Origin: Hyphomicrobiaceae bacterium
GTDB lineage: Bacteria > Pseudomonadota > Alphaproteobacteria > Rhizobiales > Hyphomicrobiaceae
Assembly (NCBI GenBank): GCA_022844275.1
Contig: JALHMB010000002.1
Location: 682,001 to 746,000 of the forward strand
Direction of reading: 5' to 3'
Length of the DNA stretch: 64,000 nucleotides
A program made the position numbers and the translations under genes. The number at the start of each line of letters is the position of its first letter. Positions within the stretch are counted from its first letter, which is position 1. Below the pieces are notes generated by a model. That model was not told where the DNA came from. It searched no databases and saw only the letters and a list, made by a program, of their open reading frames with translations. Of the stretch, positions 39,211 to 48,970 are shown one piece after another.

Positions 39211-39948
39211 TCAGGAGTCAGTTTCAGCGCACAGGAGCGGCCAAAGTACGGAGAGTCCAACCCCGTAGACGGCAACAATGCCCAGCGCTGCCAGCACTGC
39301 CGCATTGGCCGGGAAGCCGGCCGCGACGGCCCAGATCGCCGCGATCGCCCAGAGAGCGCTCATTGCGAGGTTGATCGGCCGTAGCGCGCGTACCCGCAGC
39401 GGATGCAGCCAGCGCATAGGCACGAAGGTCAGCACGACGCAGACAAGTACGAGCAGACCGGCTGCCCAGCCTGGCAGCGCAAAGGCAAAGATATAGAAAG
39501 CCACGATATTCCAGATCGCGGGGAAGCCGACGAAGCAGTGGTCGTCGGCTTTGTTATCGTAATCGCAGAAGTGGTAGAGCGACGACAACAGGATCAGGCT
39601 CGCCAGTATCCCTCCCCAGACCCCCTGCAAGTAGCCCCCGAGTTGCAGCGCCAGCACGGGTACGAAGACGTACGTAACGTAGTCCACGACTTGGTCGAGT
39701 TTCTCGCCGGAGAAGCGTGGCAGCCGCCGCTTCACGTCGACTGCCCGGGCGAACGTGCCGTCGATGCCATCGACGATCAGCGCTACGCCGAGCCAGATGA
39801 AGGCGGTCTCGAACCCGCGATCCAGCAGCGCATGAACTGCCAGAAGTGCGCAGATGATACCGAGCGCCGTGAAAAGATGGACGGATGCGGCTAGCCAGCG
39901 CCACCCCACGGGCTCAGGGACCTCGAAGCGGTGAGGATCACCGGACAT
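39211..39948 (-). CDS. pcs: Phosphatidylcholine synthase (CDP-alcohol phosphatidyltransferase family)
   Basis: CDP-OH-P motif VDGIDGTFARAVDVKRRLPRFSGEKLDQVVDY; multi-TM. Confidence 0.88.
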   Translation of the reverse strand: MSGDPHRFEVPEPVGWRWLAASVHLFTALGIICALLAVHALLDRGFETAFIWLGVALIVDGIDGTFARAVDVKRRLPRFSGEKLDQVVDYVTYVFVPVLALQLGGYLQGVWGGILASLILLSSLYHFCDYDNKADDHCFVGFPAIWNIVAFYIFAFALPGWAAGLLVLVCVVLTFVPMRWLHPLRVRALRPINLAMSALWAIAAIWAVAAGFPANAAVLAALGIVAVYGVGLSVLWPLLCAETDS

Positions 39949-39969
39949 GGCTCTCCCAAGAACCAGGAC

Positions 39970-39994
39970 AAAAAAAGGAGCGCCTGCGCGCTCC
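39970..39994 (-). terminator. Rho-independent terminator (minus strand) for the 40031-40396 gene
   Basis: aaaaaaa then ggagcgc-ctgc-gcgctcc on + strand, i.e. hairpin followed by T7 on - strand. Confidence 0.85.
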
Positions 39995-40030
39995 TCAATC
40001 GAATCCACTTCCGCTCACAGCAGCCAGCGC

Positions 40031-40396
40031 TCAGAAGCGATGGCGCACAGTGCCACGAACGCCCAAGCTGTCGTCGCTCTGCTCGGGCCGGAGGCGGCGG
40101 TCATCAAAGCTCTGCTCGTTTACACCGTAGAGCAGCTCAAGGCCGAAATCGAGCTTCGGCAGGATCCCGAGTTTGCCGAGACCGGGAATGCGCACCTCGG
40201 TGCCGGCCGATGGCGCCGCCGACGTGCCCGTGCCGCCGAGCTCGAGCGACGAGCCCTTGCCCGCAGGAGCTGCTGCCGCCGGAGGTGCAGCTTGCGACGC
40301 TCCGGTACCACCGCGCGTCTCTTCGAAGGCGAATGCCGACGGGGCTGCGAGCACAAGCGCGCCCATCAGTGCCGGCAGTCCAAGGCGTATCCGCAT
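40031..40396 (-). CDS. Hypothetical secreted Gly/Ala/Pro-rich protein
   Basis: MRIRLGLPALMGALVLAAPSAFAFEETRGG signal peptide; followed by strong terminator. Confidence 0.6.
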   Translation of the reverse strand: MRIRLGLPALMGALVLAAPSAFAFEETRGGTGASQAAPPAAAAPAGKGSSLELGGTGTSAAPSAGTEVRIPGLGKLGILPKLDFGLELLYGVNEQSFDDRRLRPEQSDDSLGVRGTVRHRF

Positions 40397-40590
40397 GACT
40401 TCCCCGAAAGTCCCGATTCCAGTCCAGACAATCTGGCGGGAGGCCCCCTCGAACACAAGGATGTTTCCACCGCTACATCGCGAAACTGTCATTTTCGCGA
40501 GACGAGTGTGGTGCAAATGCAATAGCGCCGGCATCGCAATTTAGGGCCAATATAATAACACAATATCAACACATTAATCCGGCGGGCGGC

Positions 40591-41298
40591 CTAACCGTCT
40601 CCAAGCAATGTGTCTTTTGCCTCATTGATCTTGGCGGCGAGATATGTGGAACCACCCCGGTCGGGATGGAGCTTAAGCATTAGTTCACGGTGCGCCTGCC
40701 GGATGGCGGCTTCATCCGCGCCCGGAGCGAGGCCCAGGATGTCCAGCGCCTCCTCGATACTCATCCGCCCATCCGGCCCGCGAGGCTGCTCCTGCTCCGC
40801 CCGTGCCATGTCCTCGCGCCATGTCGGGTGAATGCGGTCCAGAAATGCCTCGACGAGCTGCGCCGATGCGGGGTCCGTGTACCGGCAGTCCTGCCAGAGA
40901 TGGGCAAGCTCGACGGGTCTCAGATCCTCGATGTCGCGGCCTTTGAAGAAGCCCTTGAGGATGCGGCCGCGCATGGCGCCGCTTGTGTGATCGAGCTCCA
41001 TCTCCAGGTGCTCTGTGACGACGCGAGAGGTCTGGCCGGAGGACGGGCGCCGAAGCGATCCCATGTTCCCCCAGGGAATCACGCCCTGCCCTCCGAGCAG
41101 CCACCAGCCGAGCGCCGCCAGAGGGAAGGCATAGAAGATCGCGCCACGAACCAGGAAAAAGAGCGCGGCGGCGAAGGCTGCGACCGCGGTCGCGATCCGG
41201 ATATGGTGCGCCAGGGCTGCGGGGTTCGCCTGATTGAACAGGCGGACCGCCAGAAGAGCTAACCCAAGCGTGAGCAGCCCGAGCAGGAAATACTGCAT
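40591..41298 (-). CDS. Membrane-anchored J-domain protein
   Basis: C-terminal J domain [53 protein letters not shown] with HPD; N-terminal TM helices. Confidence 0.92.
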   Translation of the reverse strand: MQYFLLGLLTLGLALLAVRLFNQANPAALAHHIRIATAVAAFAAALFFLVRGAIFYAFPLAALGWWLLGGQGVIPWGNMGSLRRPSSGQTSRVVTEHLEMELDHTSGAMRGRILKGFFKGRDIEDLRPVELAHLWQDCRYTDPASAQLVEAFLDRIHPTWREDMARAEQEQPRGPDGRMSIEEALDILGLAPGADEAAIRQAHRELMLKLHPDRGGSTYLAAKINEAKDTLLGDG

Positions 41299-41304
41299 CC
41301 GATC

Positions 41305-42099
41305 TCAGTCCCGCTTCATCTGGGTCAGCAATAGGCGCGCGCCGGCACCCTCCTTGGTCGTGCTGAGCTGCCGGAGGGCGGCGTGTCCTCCGGAGGCATA
41401 GACCGCCACTGCCCTGAGCAGCGCGCGGAGCTGATCGGCAGATCCCTTATCGAAGGCGCACCACGCACCTTTGGTCAGCCGCGCAATCTCGCGGAAGGCG
41501 CTTTCGGCGGCTTGGTCACGCCCCTCCTGAAACAGGAAAACCGGTACGCCATGCAGCGCCAGCTCGCCCGCGCGGCCGCAGAGATCGTCGACCGCCTCCT
41601 CCATGCAATCTCCGACATACACGAGCCCACTGATCTTGCGCTTCTCCGTCTCCTGCCGCGCATGGGAGAGCACTTTGCCGATCTGGGTGTAGCCGCCCCG
41701 GCAATCGACTGTCGTCATGAGCTGCGCCAGCGCATCGGGATCGGAAACCCACTTCGAGGCACGACACTCGCCGGCACCACGAAAGAACACAAGTTGTACG
41801 TCCAGCCCGCCGACTTCGGCGACGGCATGGAACATTTCCGCCTGCAGGGCGAGCGCCATATCCCATGTGGGTTGGCGGCTCATGGTGGCGTCCATGGCGA
41901 ACACCAGTCGCCCGCGCCCGGTCGTCGCCCTGGGGGCAAGTGCTTTGACCTGCGCGAGAAAGGCATCGACATCGGTCGCGCTCGAAGGCGCCGGCGTCTT
42001 CCCGGACGGCGCGGGACTCGGCACCGACCCAGAGGACATTTTGTCGGCTGGAACGCTGCTGCGTGTCCCCGTGCGCGCTCCCTTCTTGTCGCTGCTCAT
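41305..42099 (-). CDS. VWA domain-containing protein
   Basis: LVFAMDATMSRQPTWDMALALQAEMF; CRGGYTQIGKVL. Confidence 0.75.
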   Translation of the reverse strand: MSSDKKGARTGTRSSVPADKMSSGSVPSPAPSGKTPAPSSATDVDAFLAQVKALAPRATTGRGRLVFAMDATMSRQPTWDMALALQAEMFHAVAEVGGLDVQLVFFRGAGECRASKWVSDPDALAQLMTTVDCRGGYTQIGKVLSHARQETEKRKISGLVYVGDCMEEAVDDLCGRAGELALHGVPVFLFQEGRDQAAESAFREIARLTKGAWCAFDKGSADQLRALLRAVAVYASGGHAALRQLSTTKEGAGARLLLTQMKRD

Positions 42100-42229
42100 G
42101 GTCCGCCACCTTTCGCGCTGGGCCGCACCCTGCGCTTTGCTGCGCACCTATCCTCTTCTAGGATGGCGACCCAAGGGCCGCCTTTCAACGGCGCTTGACC
42201 CAAGATCATCAAAACATTGGGGGTTCGTC

Positions 42230-43114
42230 ATGACTTCCACGTCGGTTGAAGCACCAAAGGGACCCCTGATCGCGACGGAAGCGCTCGCGGGGCTCCTGGG
42301 CGACCCGACGATCCGCATCTACGACTGCACGATGCACCTCGCGCCGCTGGCCGACAACTCCGGACAGCAAGTGACGAGCGGCGAAGCGGACTACCACAAG
42401 GGCCATATTCCCGGCGCCGCCTACATCGATCTCTCCCGAGACCTCTCGGATACCGCTAGTCCGCACCGCTTCTCCGCCCTCGGCCCCGAGGCATTTGCCG
42501 CTGCCGTCAGCCGGCTCGGGATCGGCAACGATAGGAGGGTCGTTCTTTATGACGGCGGCTACAATGCCTGGGCGGCGCGCGTGTGGTGGATGCTAAGGGC
42601 ATACGGCTTCGACAATACGCAGGTCCTCGATGGCGGCCTCATCAAGTGGCGCAAGGAGGGGCGGCCGCTTTCGACGGATCCAATGGCGTACCCGGCGTCC
42701 CGCTTCAAGGTGAGGCCGAGGCCCGGGTACTTCGCCGACAAGACGCGTGTCGCCGGCGCGATCGGCGCAACCGACATACGCATCGTCAATGCCTTGACGC
42801 CTCAGCAGCACGCAGGCAAGGGCGGCGTGCACTACGGCCGCGCCGGCCGCATTCCCGGAAGCTGCAACGTTGCCTCGCGCGGCATCGTCGATCCCGACAC
42901 GAATGCACTGCTGCCCCTGCCCGAGCTGCGTCGCCGCTTCGCCGAAGCGGGTCTGCTTGGCAGCGAGCGTGTCATTGCCTATTGCGGCGGTGGTATCGCC
43001 GCGTCACTGACCGCTCTGGCGCTCGCGGCACTCGGGAAAGAGGATGTCGAGGTCTATATCCACTCCTTGCAGGAATGGGCGAACGATCCCAGCCTGCCCA
43101 TGGAAGTGGATTGA
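42230..43114 (+). CDS. sseA: Tandem-rhodanese sulfurtransferase (3-mercaptopyruvate sulfurtransferase-like)
   Basis: HIPGAAYIDLSRDLSD...RRVVLYDGGYNAWAARVWWMLRAYG...CGGGIAAS active loop; start trimmed to 42230. Confidence 0.92.
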   Translation: MTSTSVEAPKGPLIATEALAGLLGDPTIRIYDCTMHLAPLADNSGQQVTSGEADYHKGHIPGAAYIDLSRDLSDTASPHRFSALGPEAFAAAVSRLGIGNDRRVVLYDGGYNAWAARVWWMLRAYGFDNTQVLDGGLIKWRKEGRPLSTDPMAYPASRFKVRPRPGYFADKTRVAGAIGATDIRIVNALTPQQHAGKGGVHYGRAGRIPGSCNVASRGIVDPDTNALLPLPELRRRFAEAGLLGSERVIAYCGGGIAASLTALALAALGKEDVEVYIHSLQEWANDPSLPMEVD

Positions 43115-43137
43115 GCGCACGCCCGAGGAGCCACCAG

Positions 43138-43527
43138 ATGACGCGACAGCTTCTGACATCCGGATCGAAGTTCGAGGCCGAGATCGGCTACTCGCGCGCG
43201 GTCGTCGACGGCGACATGATCTTCGTGTCGGGGACCACGGGCTTCGACTACGAGAAGATGGAGCTGGCCTCCGGCGTCGTCGCTCAATGCGAGCAGACGC
43301 TGAAGAATATCGAGGCCGCGCTCAAACAGGCCGGCGCCTCTATGGCCGATGTCGTGCGCGTGACGTACATCCTGCCGAACCGCGACGATTTCCCAGCTTG
43401 CTGGCCGACGCTGAAGAAATATTTCGGCGAAGTTCGTCCTGCTGCGACCATGATCCAGGCTGGCCTGCTGACGCCCGAAATCCTCATCGAGATCGAGGTG
43501 ACGGCGAAGAGGCGCAGTTCCGGATGA
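43138..43527 (+). CDS. RidA family protein
   Basis: SRAVVDGDMIFVSGTTGFDY...QCEQTLKNIEAALKQAGASMADVVRVTYIL...RPAATMIQAGLL. Confidence 0.93.
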   Translation: MTRQLLTSGSKFEAEIGYSRAVVDGDMIFVSGTTGFDYEKMELASGVVAQCEQTLKNIEAALKQAGASMADVVRVTYILPNRDDFPACWPTLKKYFGEVRPAATMIQAGLLTPEILIEIEVTAKRRSSG

Positions 43528-43627
43528 CGTACTGACCGCGATGCGCCGTACTCGCGAACTTCCGGCTTGACCCGGCCCCTGCGGCATCCCTCATGAAACT
43601 GGCGTTCCAACAACGACGAGGTGAGTC

Positions 43628-44707
43628 GTGAACGCTACCGCCAAACTCCTGAATGCCTCCGAGGCTGCAGCGCAACTCGGCATCTCCGCAAAAGCACTCC
43701 GTATCTACGAAGAGCGCGGCCTTCTTGCGCCGGCGCGTACGGCCGCTGGTTGGCGCGCGTACGATAACACGCACATGACGCGTGCCGCAGAAATCGTCGC
43801 GCTGCGCGCGCTGGGCCTCAGCCTCGGTGAAATCGGGAAGGTGCTCAGCGGCGATGCCGGCGTGCTGCCGCGCGCCCTTGCCGATCACGAAGCGACACTC
43901 GAAACGCGCCTTCGCGAGTTGATGGCGACGGTCGATAAAGTCCGGCGCCTCCGCGCAGATCTCATGCACGGCAAGCGTCCGATCATTTCAGAAATCGCCG
44001 CCGCCGTGCGCCCGCACCCACCTCTCGGTATCGCCTTCGATTTGCCATGGCCATGGGGCGGCGAAGCTTTCGCGCTTCATGACATCAAAGCCATCAACTT
44101 CATCGTGGGACCGCTCGGCAGCGGCAAGACCCGCCTCGCGATGCGGATTGCGGAGGCGCTACCCAATGGGCATTTCATCGGGCTGGAACGATTTGCGGAG
44201 AAGGGTGCAGCCGCGGCGCGCATCCGTGACGGCGATCCTGCGTTGGGCTCACGCGTCGAGGAGGCCTTGGCCACCATCATCGAGGCCGGCGGCACCAGGT
44301 CCGATGCCCTGCTCGCGTCGTTGACCGCGCTCGAGGCGCAGCCAATCGCAAACATCGTGATCGATACGCCTGAGCAAGGGCTTGATGGGGCAACGCAGGA
44401 GGCCCTCATGAGCTACCTGCGGCGGCGCGCTTCCAAGGGCGGTGTGATCTTCCTGGTCGCGCGCTCGGATGCCATGCTTGATCTGGAGTGCGCACGCATC
44501 GACGAGGCGATCATTCTCTGCCCCGCAAACCACAGTCCGCCCTTCCTGGTCGCGCCCTATCCCGGTTCGCCTGGTTACGAAGCCGTCGCAACCTGTCTGG
44601 CTTCGCCGGAAGTGCGCGCAAGAACGGAAGGCGTCATCGCGTGGCGGCCGGCGACATCATTGGTCGATGCCGCCGCGATTGCCCGCAGCGTTCGCGAAGG
44701 GCGATGA
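43628..44707 (+). CDS. MerR-type HTH fused to a C-terminal P-loop ATPase-like domain
   Basis: N-term SEAAAQLGISAKALRIYEERGLLAPARTAAGWRAYD; C-term Walker A FIVGPLGSGKTRLA and Walker B-like NIVIDTPEQGLDGATQEAL. Confidence 0.85.
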   Translation: MNATAKLLNASEAAAQLGISAKALRIYEERGLLAPARTAAGWRAYDNTHMTRAAEIVALRALGLSLGEIGKVLSGDAGVLPRALADHEATLETRLRELMATVDKVRRLRADLMHGKRPIISEIAAAVRPHPPLGIAFDLPWPWGGEAFALHDIKAINFIVGPLGSGKTRLAMRIAEALPNGHFIGLERFAEKGAAAARIRDGDPALGSRVEEALATIIEAGGTRSDALLASLTALEAQPIANIVIDTPEQGLDGATQEALMSYLRRRASKGGVIFLVARSDAMLDLECARIDEAIILCPANHSPPFLVAPYPGSPGYEAVATCLASPEVRARTEGVIAWRPATSLVDAAAIARSVREGR

Positions 44708-45793
44708 TTACCTCTCGGCACGCTTCTCGCGACTGCCCTTGTCGGTCGCGGCCGCCGTGCCCCAGCCGAGGATCTGGCTGAGCTTGCGCTCGCGCTCGGT
44801 ATCGACGCTGACCGTCGCCGTCATGCCGGCGCGCAGGGGCAGGTCCGTTCCGTTTGCCTCGATGCGCACGCGCACGGGAAGCCGCTGCACGACCTTGACC
44901 CAGTTGCCCGAGGCGTTCTGCGGCGGCAGGAGCGCGAATTCCGCTCCCGTCGCGGGGCTGATGCTCTCGACGCGCGCCTTCCAGGTCACGTCCGGGTAGA
45001 TGTCCAGGATCACCGTCGCCCTCATGCCGGGACGCACGTGCGTCAGCTCGGTCTCTTTGAAGTTTGCTTCGACCCAAGGCTCGGTATCGCTGACGATCGC
45101 GAACAGCGGCGTCGCGGCGCGGATCTGCTCGCCGGGCAGGAGCTTTGCGTTGACGACGCGACCGCTCACCGGCGCCACGATGCGCGTGCGTTCAAGCTCG
45201 AGGCGGGCACGGTCGCGCTGGGCCAGCATCTCGCGCACCATGGCGTGCTCTTCGGTCAGCTTCTCGGGGTTGCCGCCGAGCTGGGTCAGAATGCGCGTGA
45301 TCTTCTGCTCGATGACACTCACGCGGGCGCGAGCCACCGTGAGATTGCTCTCGGCCTCTTCGGCGCGGAAGGCAAAGCCGACACCCTTGTCGCTCAGCTG
45401 TTTCTGGCGACTGTGCTGTGCCTCGAAGAAGGCAATCCGGCTCTTGGCCTCGGCGAGCTCCATCCGCGCTTCGGCATACTCGGCGCGGAAGCCCGCGACG
45501 CGCGAGCGCGTCTGGTCGAGCTCGGCCTCAGCCTTGGCAAGCGCGATGGCATAGGACTCGGGATCGACGGTCAGAAGAACGTCACCGGCCTTGACCTGCT
45601 GATGCTCGCGCACACGCACGTCGATGATGCGCCCCGGCACCTCGGAGGAAACCTGGACGATATCGGCCTTGACGTAGGCATTCTCCGTCGAAACGAAGCG
45701 GCCGCTCCACAGCCACCACAGGCCAGCGCCACCGACGAGGAGCAAGGGGACCAACACGAGCAGAATGGGGCGAGTCAGACGCTTGGCTGTCAT
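44708..45793 (-). CDS. HlyD/EmrA-type membrane fusion (periplasmic adaptor) protein
   Basis: N-terminal TM, FVSTENAYVKADIVQVSSEVPGRIIDVRVREHQQVKAGDVLLTVD, barrel-sandwich and coiled-coil. Confidence 0.95.
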   Translation of the reverse strand: MTAKRLTRPILLVLVPLLLVGGAGLWWLWSGRFVSTENAYVKADIVQVSSEVPGRIIDVRVREHQQVKAGDVLLTVDPESYAIALAKAEAELDQTRSRVAGFRAEYAEARMELAEAKSRIAFFEAQHSRQKQLSDKGVGFAFRAEEAESNLTVARARVSVIEQKITRILTQLGGNPEKLTEEHAMVREMLAQRDRARLELERTRIVAPVSGRVVNAKLLPGEQIRAATPLFAIVSDTEPWVEANFKETELTHVRPGMRATVILDIYPDVTWKARVESISPATGAEFALLPPQNASGNWVKVVQRLPVRVRIEANGTDLPLRAGMTATVSVDTERERKLSQILGWGTAAATDKGSREKRAER

Positions 45794-46314
45794 GGTCTTA
45801 CCACTCGTGTTGAGGCCGCGACGTCGTCGTCGGCGTCCTCGATGCCATCAATTTCGGAAGAATCTGCGCGCGGGTCGGAGGCTGCGAGCATTGTAAGCTG
45901 CGCCTTCACCTTGCCCATCAATGCAACCAGTCTCGCCTGCTCGGCCGGCGTCAGACCCGCCAAGGCATCGCGGACAGTTGTATCAGCGAGCGGCGCAATT
46001 GCGGCGTGTACCCGCGCACCGAGTTCGGTCAGGTAGATGCGGTTGACCCGGCGATCGCTTGGCTCGGGGCGCCGCTCGACCCAGTTCTTTTCCTCGAGCC
46101 GGTCGACGATCCGCCCCGCCGGCGCCTTCTCGATCTCCATCATGTCGGCGAGTTCGGACTGGCTCACGCCGGGACGCCGGTGGATGCGGGTCAGGGCCAG
46201 CCATTGCGCACGCGTCAGCCCCACCTCCCGCACCCGGCGCGCGAAGACGGTGCGCAGCAGACGGGCGGTATCCGCTGTCAGCCAGCCGAATTGCAGATGG
46301 TCCCTATCGGGCAC
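45790..46314 (-). CDS. MarR family transcriptional regulator
   Basis: VGLTRAQWLALTRIHRRPGVSQSELADMMEIEKAPAGRIVDRLEEKNWVERRPEPSDRRVNRIYLTE; GTG start; 4-nt overlap with hlyD-like gene. Confidence 0.93.
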   Translation of the reverse strand: MPDRDHLQFGWLTADTARLLRTVFARRVREVGLTRAQWLALTRIHRRPGVSQSELADMMEIEKAPAGRIVDRLEEKNWVERRPEPSDRRVNRIYLTELGARVHAAIAPLADTTVRDALAGLTPAEQARLVALMGKVKAQLTMLAASDPRADSSEIDGIEDADDDVAASTRVVRP

Positions 46315-46335
46315 TTGGCGCTGCCTCCCCACGCA

Positions 46336-46358
46336 ATAATAGTAATTGCAGTTATTAT
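46336..46358. promoter_or_regulatory. Candidate MarR operator
   Basis: AT-rich inverted repeat ataata-gtaattgcagt-tattat, 21 nt upstream of the marR GTG. Confidence 0.45.
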
Positions 46359-46524
46359 CACCCGGGTCACGGTCGTCAAGACGAGGACAGAACATATGAG
46401 CAATGCAGACGCTGCCGGCATCCGTCGAAGTCGACACGCCCCCCACGGAACCAGAGCTTGTCGCTGCCATATGGCAACGCAATGAGTTAGTGTTTACCCA
46501 ACGCAAAACCAGAGGAGACGCCCA

Positions 46525-47709
46525 ATGGCCGATGCCGTCATCGTTTCGACTGCCCGCACCCCGATCGGGCGGGCCTACCGCGGCGCCTTCAACAATATCC
46601 ACGGAGCGAGCCTCGGCGGGCACGTCGTGGCAGAGGCCGTAAAGCGTGCCGGCGTGGCGCCCGACGACATCTCCGACGTGATGATGGGCTGCGCCATGCC
46701 CGAGGGCGCGACCGGCGGCAACATCGCGCGCCAGATCGCCATCCGCGCGGGACTGCCCGTCTCGGTCGCCGGCGTGACAGTCAACCGCTTCTGCTCGTCG
46801 GGCCTCCAGACGATTGCCATGGCTGCCCAGCGCGTGCGCTCGGATGATGCCGGCATCATCGTCGCGGGCGGTCTCGAATCCATCAGCCTCGTGCAGAACG
46901 AGAATTCCAACAAGTTCCGCACCCGCGACGAATGGATCGTCGAGCACAAGCCCGAACTCTACTGGTCTATGATCCAGACGGCCGATAACGTGGCCAAGCG
47001 CTATGGCATCAGCCGCGAGGCCCAGGACGAGTATGCCCTCGAGAGCCAGCGCCGCACGGCCGCCGCCCAACAGGCCGGCAAGTTCAACGCCGAGATCGTG
47101 CCACTGGCGGCGGAGAAAATCATCTACGATAAGGAAGGCAAGGCTGTCGCCACGGAGATGGTCACGCTGACTCGCGACGAGGGCAACCGGCCCGATACCA
47201 ACATGGAAGGTCTCGCCAAGCTCAAGCCTGTCATGGGCGAAGGCAACTTCATCACGGCTGGCAATGCGAGCCAGCTTTCCGATGGCGCCTCTGCCACCGT
47301 CGTCATGAGCGACAAGGAAGCGCAGAAGCGCGGGTTGAAGCCGCTCGGCATCTACCGCGGTTTCGAAGTTGTCGGCTGCGAACCTGACGAAATGGGTATT
47401 GGACCCGTGTTCGCAGTGCCGAAGCTTCTCAAGAAGCATGGTCTCAAGGTCGAGGACATCGGCATCTGGGAGCTCAACGAGGCCTTCGCGGTGCAGGTCA
47501 TCTACTGCCGCGACAAGCTCGGCATTCCCTGGGAGCGCCTCAACGTGGATGGTGGCGCCGTCTCGATCGGACATCCCTACGGCATGAGCGGCGCGCGGCT
47601 GACGGGACACGCGCTCATCGAAGGCAAACGCCGCGGTGAAAAGTATGCCGTCGTGACCATGTGTATCGGCGGCGGCCAGGGCGCGGCCGGTCTCTTCGAG
47701 ATCGTCTGA
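46525..47709 (+). CDS. Thiolase (acetyl-CoA C-acyltransferase)
   Basis: [19 protein letters not shown]...[19 protein letters not shown]...[20 protein letters not shown]...[13 protein letters not shown]. Confidence 0.97.
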   Translation: MADAVIVSTARTPIGRAYRGAFNNIHGASLGGHVVAEAVKRAGVAPDDISDVMMGCAMPEGATGGNIARQIAIRAGLPVSVAGVTVNRFCSSGLQTIAMAAQRVRSDDAGIIVAGGLESISLVQNENSNKFRTRDEWIVEHKPELYWSMIQTADNVAKRYGISREAQDEYALESQRRTAAAQQAGKFNAEIVPLAAEKIIYDKEGKAVATEMVTLTRDEGNRPDTNMEGLAKLKPVMGEGNFITAGNASQLSDGASATVVMSDKEAQKRGLKPLGIYRGFEVVGCEPDEMGIGPVFAVPKLLKKHGLKVEDIGIWELNEAFAVQVIYCRDKLGIPWERLNVDGGAVSIGHPYGMSGARLTGHALIEGKRRGEKYAVVTMCIGGGQGAAGLFEIV

Positions 47710-47722
47710 GGCGGGGCGACCA

Positions 47723-48367
47723 ATGTCTCTCACCACGCCCGGCTACCTGCATCGCGGACTCGATGAGCTCTTCCGCATGGCGCGCGAGGATCCGCTGACG
47801 CCGCGATGTACGCGCTTCTTCTTCGTGCGCCACGGCGAGACGGACGGCAATCACGCGCGCATCTTCCAGACTGCCGAGCAGCCACTCAATGCGCGCGGAC
47901 TTGCCCAGGCAGAGGCCGCGTCCGAGGTCCTCAAGGGCGAGCGGATCGAGCGCATTGTCTCGAGCACGATGCCGCGCGCGTGGGTCACTGCCGAGATGGT
48001 CGGGCGGCCGCACAGCGTTGCGCCCGAACCCGATGATGGCCTGCGCGAGCGCTGGTTCGGCGACCTTGTCGGCACGTCCTCGGCCGATCATGACTGGCGG
48101 GACGCGCCGCCGAATGGCGAGGCGCTCGATTTCTTCGTGCGGCGCGCGCGTCAGGGCATCGAGCGTGGGCTCAACCTTGCCGATACCAAGCATTCGACGC
48201 TGGTGGCGCATGGCGGCATTCTGTATGTGCTCGGACCGGCGCTAGGCATCGATCTCGAGACGCACCACCTTGCCAACGCGACGCCGCTCCTCTTCGAGCG
48301 CACCGGAACGAAGTGGCGTGCGCGCCGCCTCGCCGATATCGGCGCGGACAGCGACAACGTCTCCTGA
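47723..48367 (+). CDS. Histidine phosphatase family protein
   Basis: RFFFVRHGETDGNHARIFQTAEQPLNARGLAQA. Confidence 0.94.
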   Translation: MSLTTPGYLHRGLDELFRMAREDPLTPRCTRFFFVRHGETDGNHARIFQTAEQPLNARGLAQAEAASEVLKGERIERIVSSTMPRAWVTAEMVGRPHSVAPEPDDGLRERWFGDLVGTSSADHDWRDAPPNGEALDFFVRRARQGIERGLNLADTKHSTLVAHGGILYVLGPALGIDLETHHLANATPLLFERTGTKWRARRLADIGADSDNVS

Positions 48368-48385
48368 GACCAAGGACAACAAGCC

Positions 48386-48895
48386 ATGGATATCACCGGC
48401 GAATACACCATCAACGCACCGCGCGAAGTCGTCTGGCACGCGCTCAACGATCCCGAGGTGCTGAAGCGGACCATACCCGGCTGCAAAGAGCTGGAGCAGC
48501 GCTCGCCGACCGATCTCGCCGCCAAGGTTTCACTCAAGATCGGGCCGATCTCGGCGACCTTCAACGGCAATGTGACGCTCGAGAACCTCGACCCGCCCTC
48601 CTCCTACGACATCGTCGGCCAGGGTCAGGGCGGCGCTGCCGGATTTGCCAAGGGCCGCGCGCGCGTCGAACTCACTGAGATCGATGCCGATACGACGAAG
48701 CTCAGCTACACCGCCAAGGCAGAAGTAGGCGGAAAGCTCGCAACGCTCGGCGGGCGCCTCATACAGGCAACGTCGAACAAGCTTGCCGGTGAGTTCTTCG
48801 GCGCCTTTGTCAAGGAGCTGAACGGCGAGAGCGAGGAAGCTGCCGCCCCAGAGGAGAGGAAGAGCCGCTGGACGAAGTGGCTACGCCGCGGTTGA
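48386..48895 (+). CDS. CoxG/SRPBCC family protein
   Basis: MDITGEYTINAPREVVWHALNDPEVLKRTIPGCKELE. Confidence 0.92.
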   Translation: MDITGEYTINAPREVVWHALNDPEVLKRTIPGCKELEQRSPTDLAAKVSLKIGPISATFNGNVTLENLDPPSSYDIVGQGQGGAAGFAKGRARVELTEIDADTTKLSYTAKAEVGGKLATLGGRLIQATSNKLAGEFFGAFVKELNGESEEAAAPEERKSRWTKWLRRG

Positions 48896-48970
48896 TAAGT
48901 CACCGCGTCGGGCCTTCAACCCATCCCGCGCACCGCCCATACCTCGCACTCCAAAGTGCGGGAACGAGCC

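Noticed and set aside
45790-47736. 648-aa minus-strand ORF
   Set aside because: Only the 45790-46314 part (MarR) is credible; the rest is antisense to thiolase and the intergenic region.
48386-48895. Part of a carbon monoxide dehydrogenase system
   Set aside because: CoxG-family SRPBCC proteins are common outside cox operons, and no coxMSL genes are present in the window.
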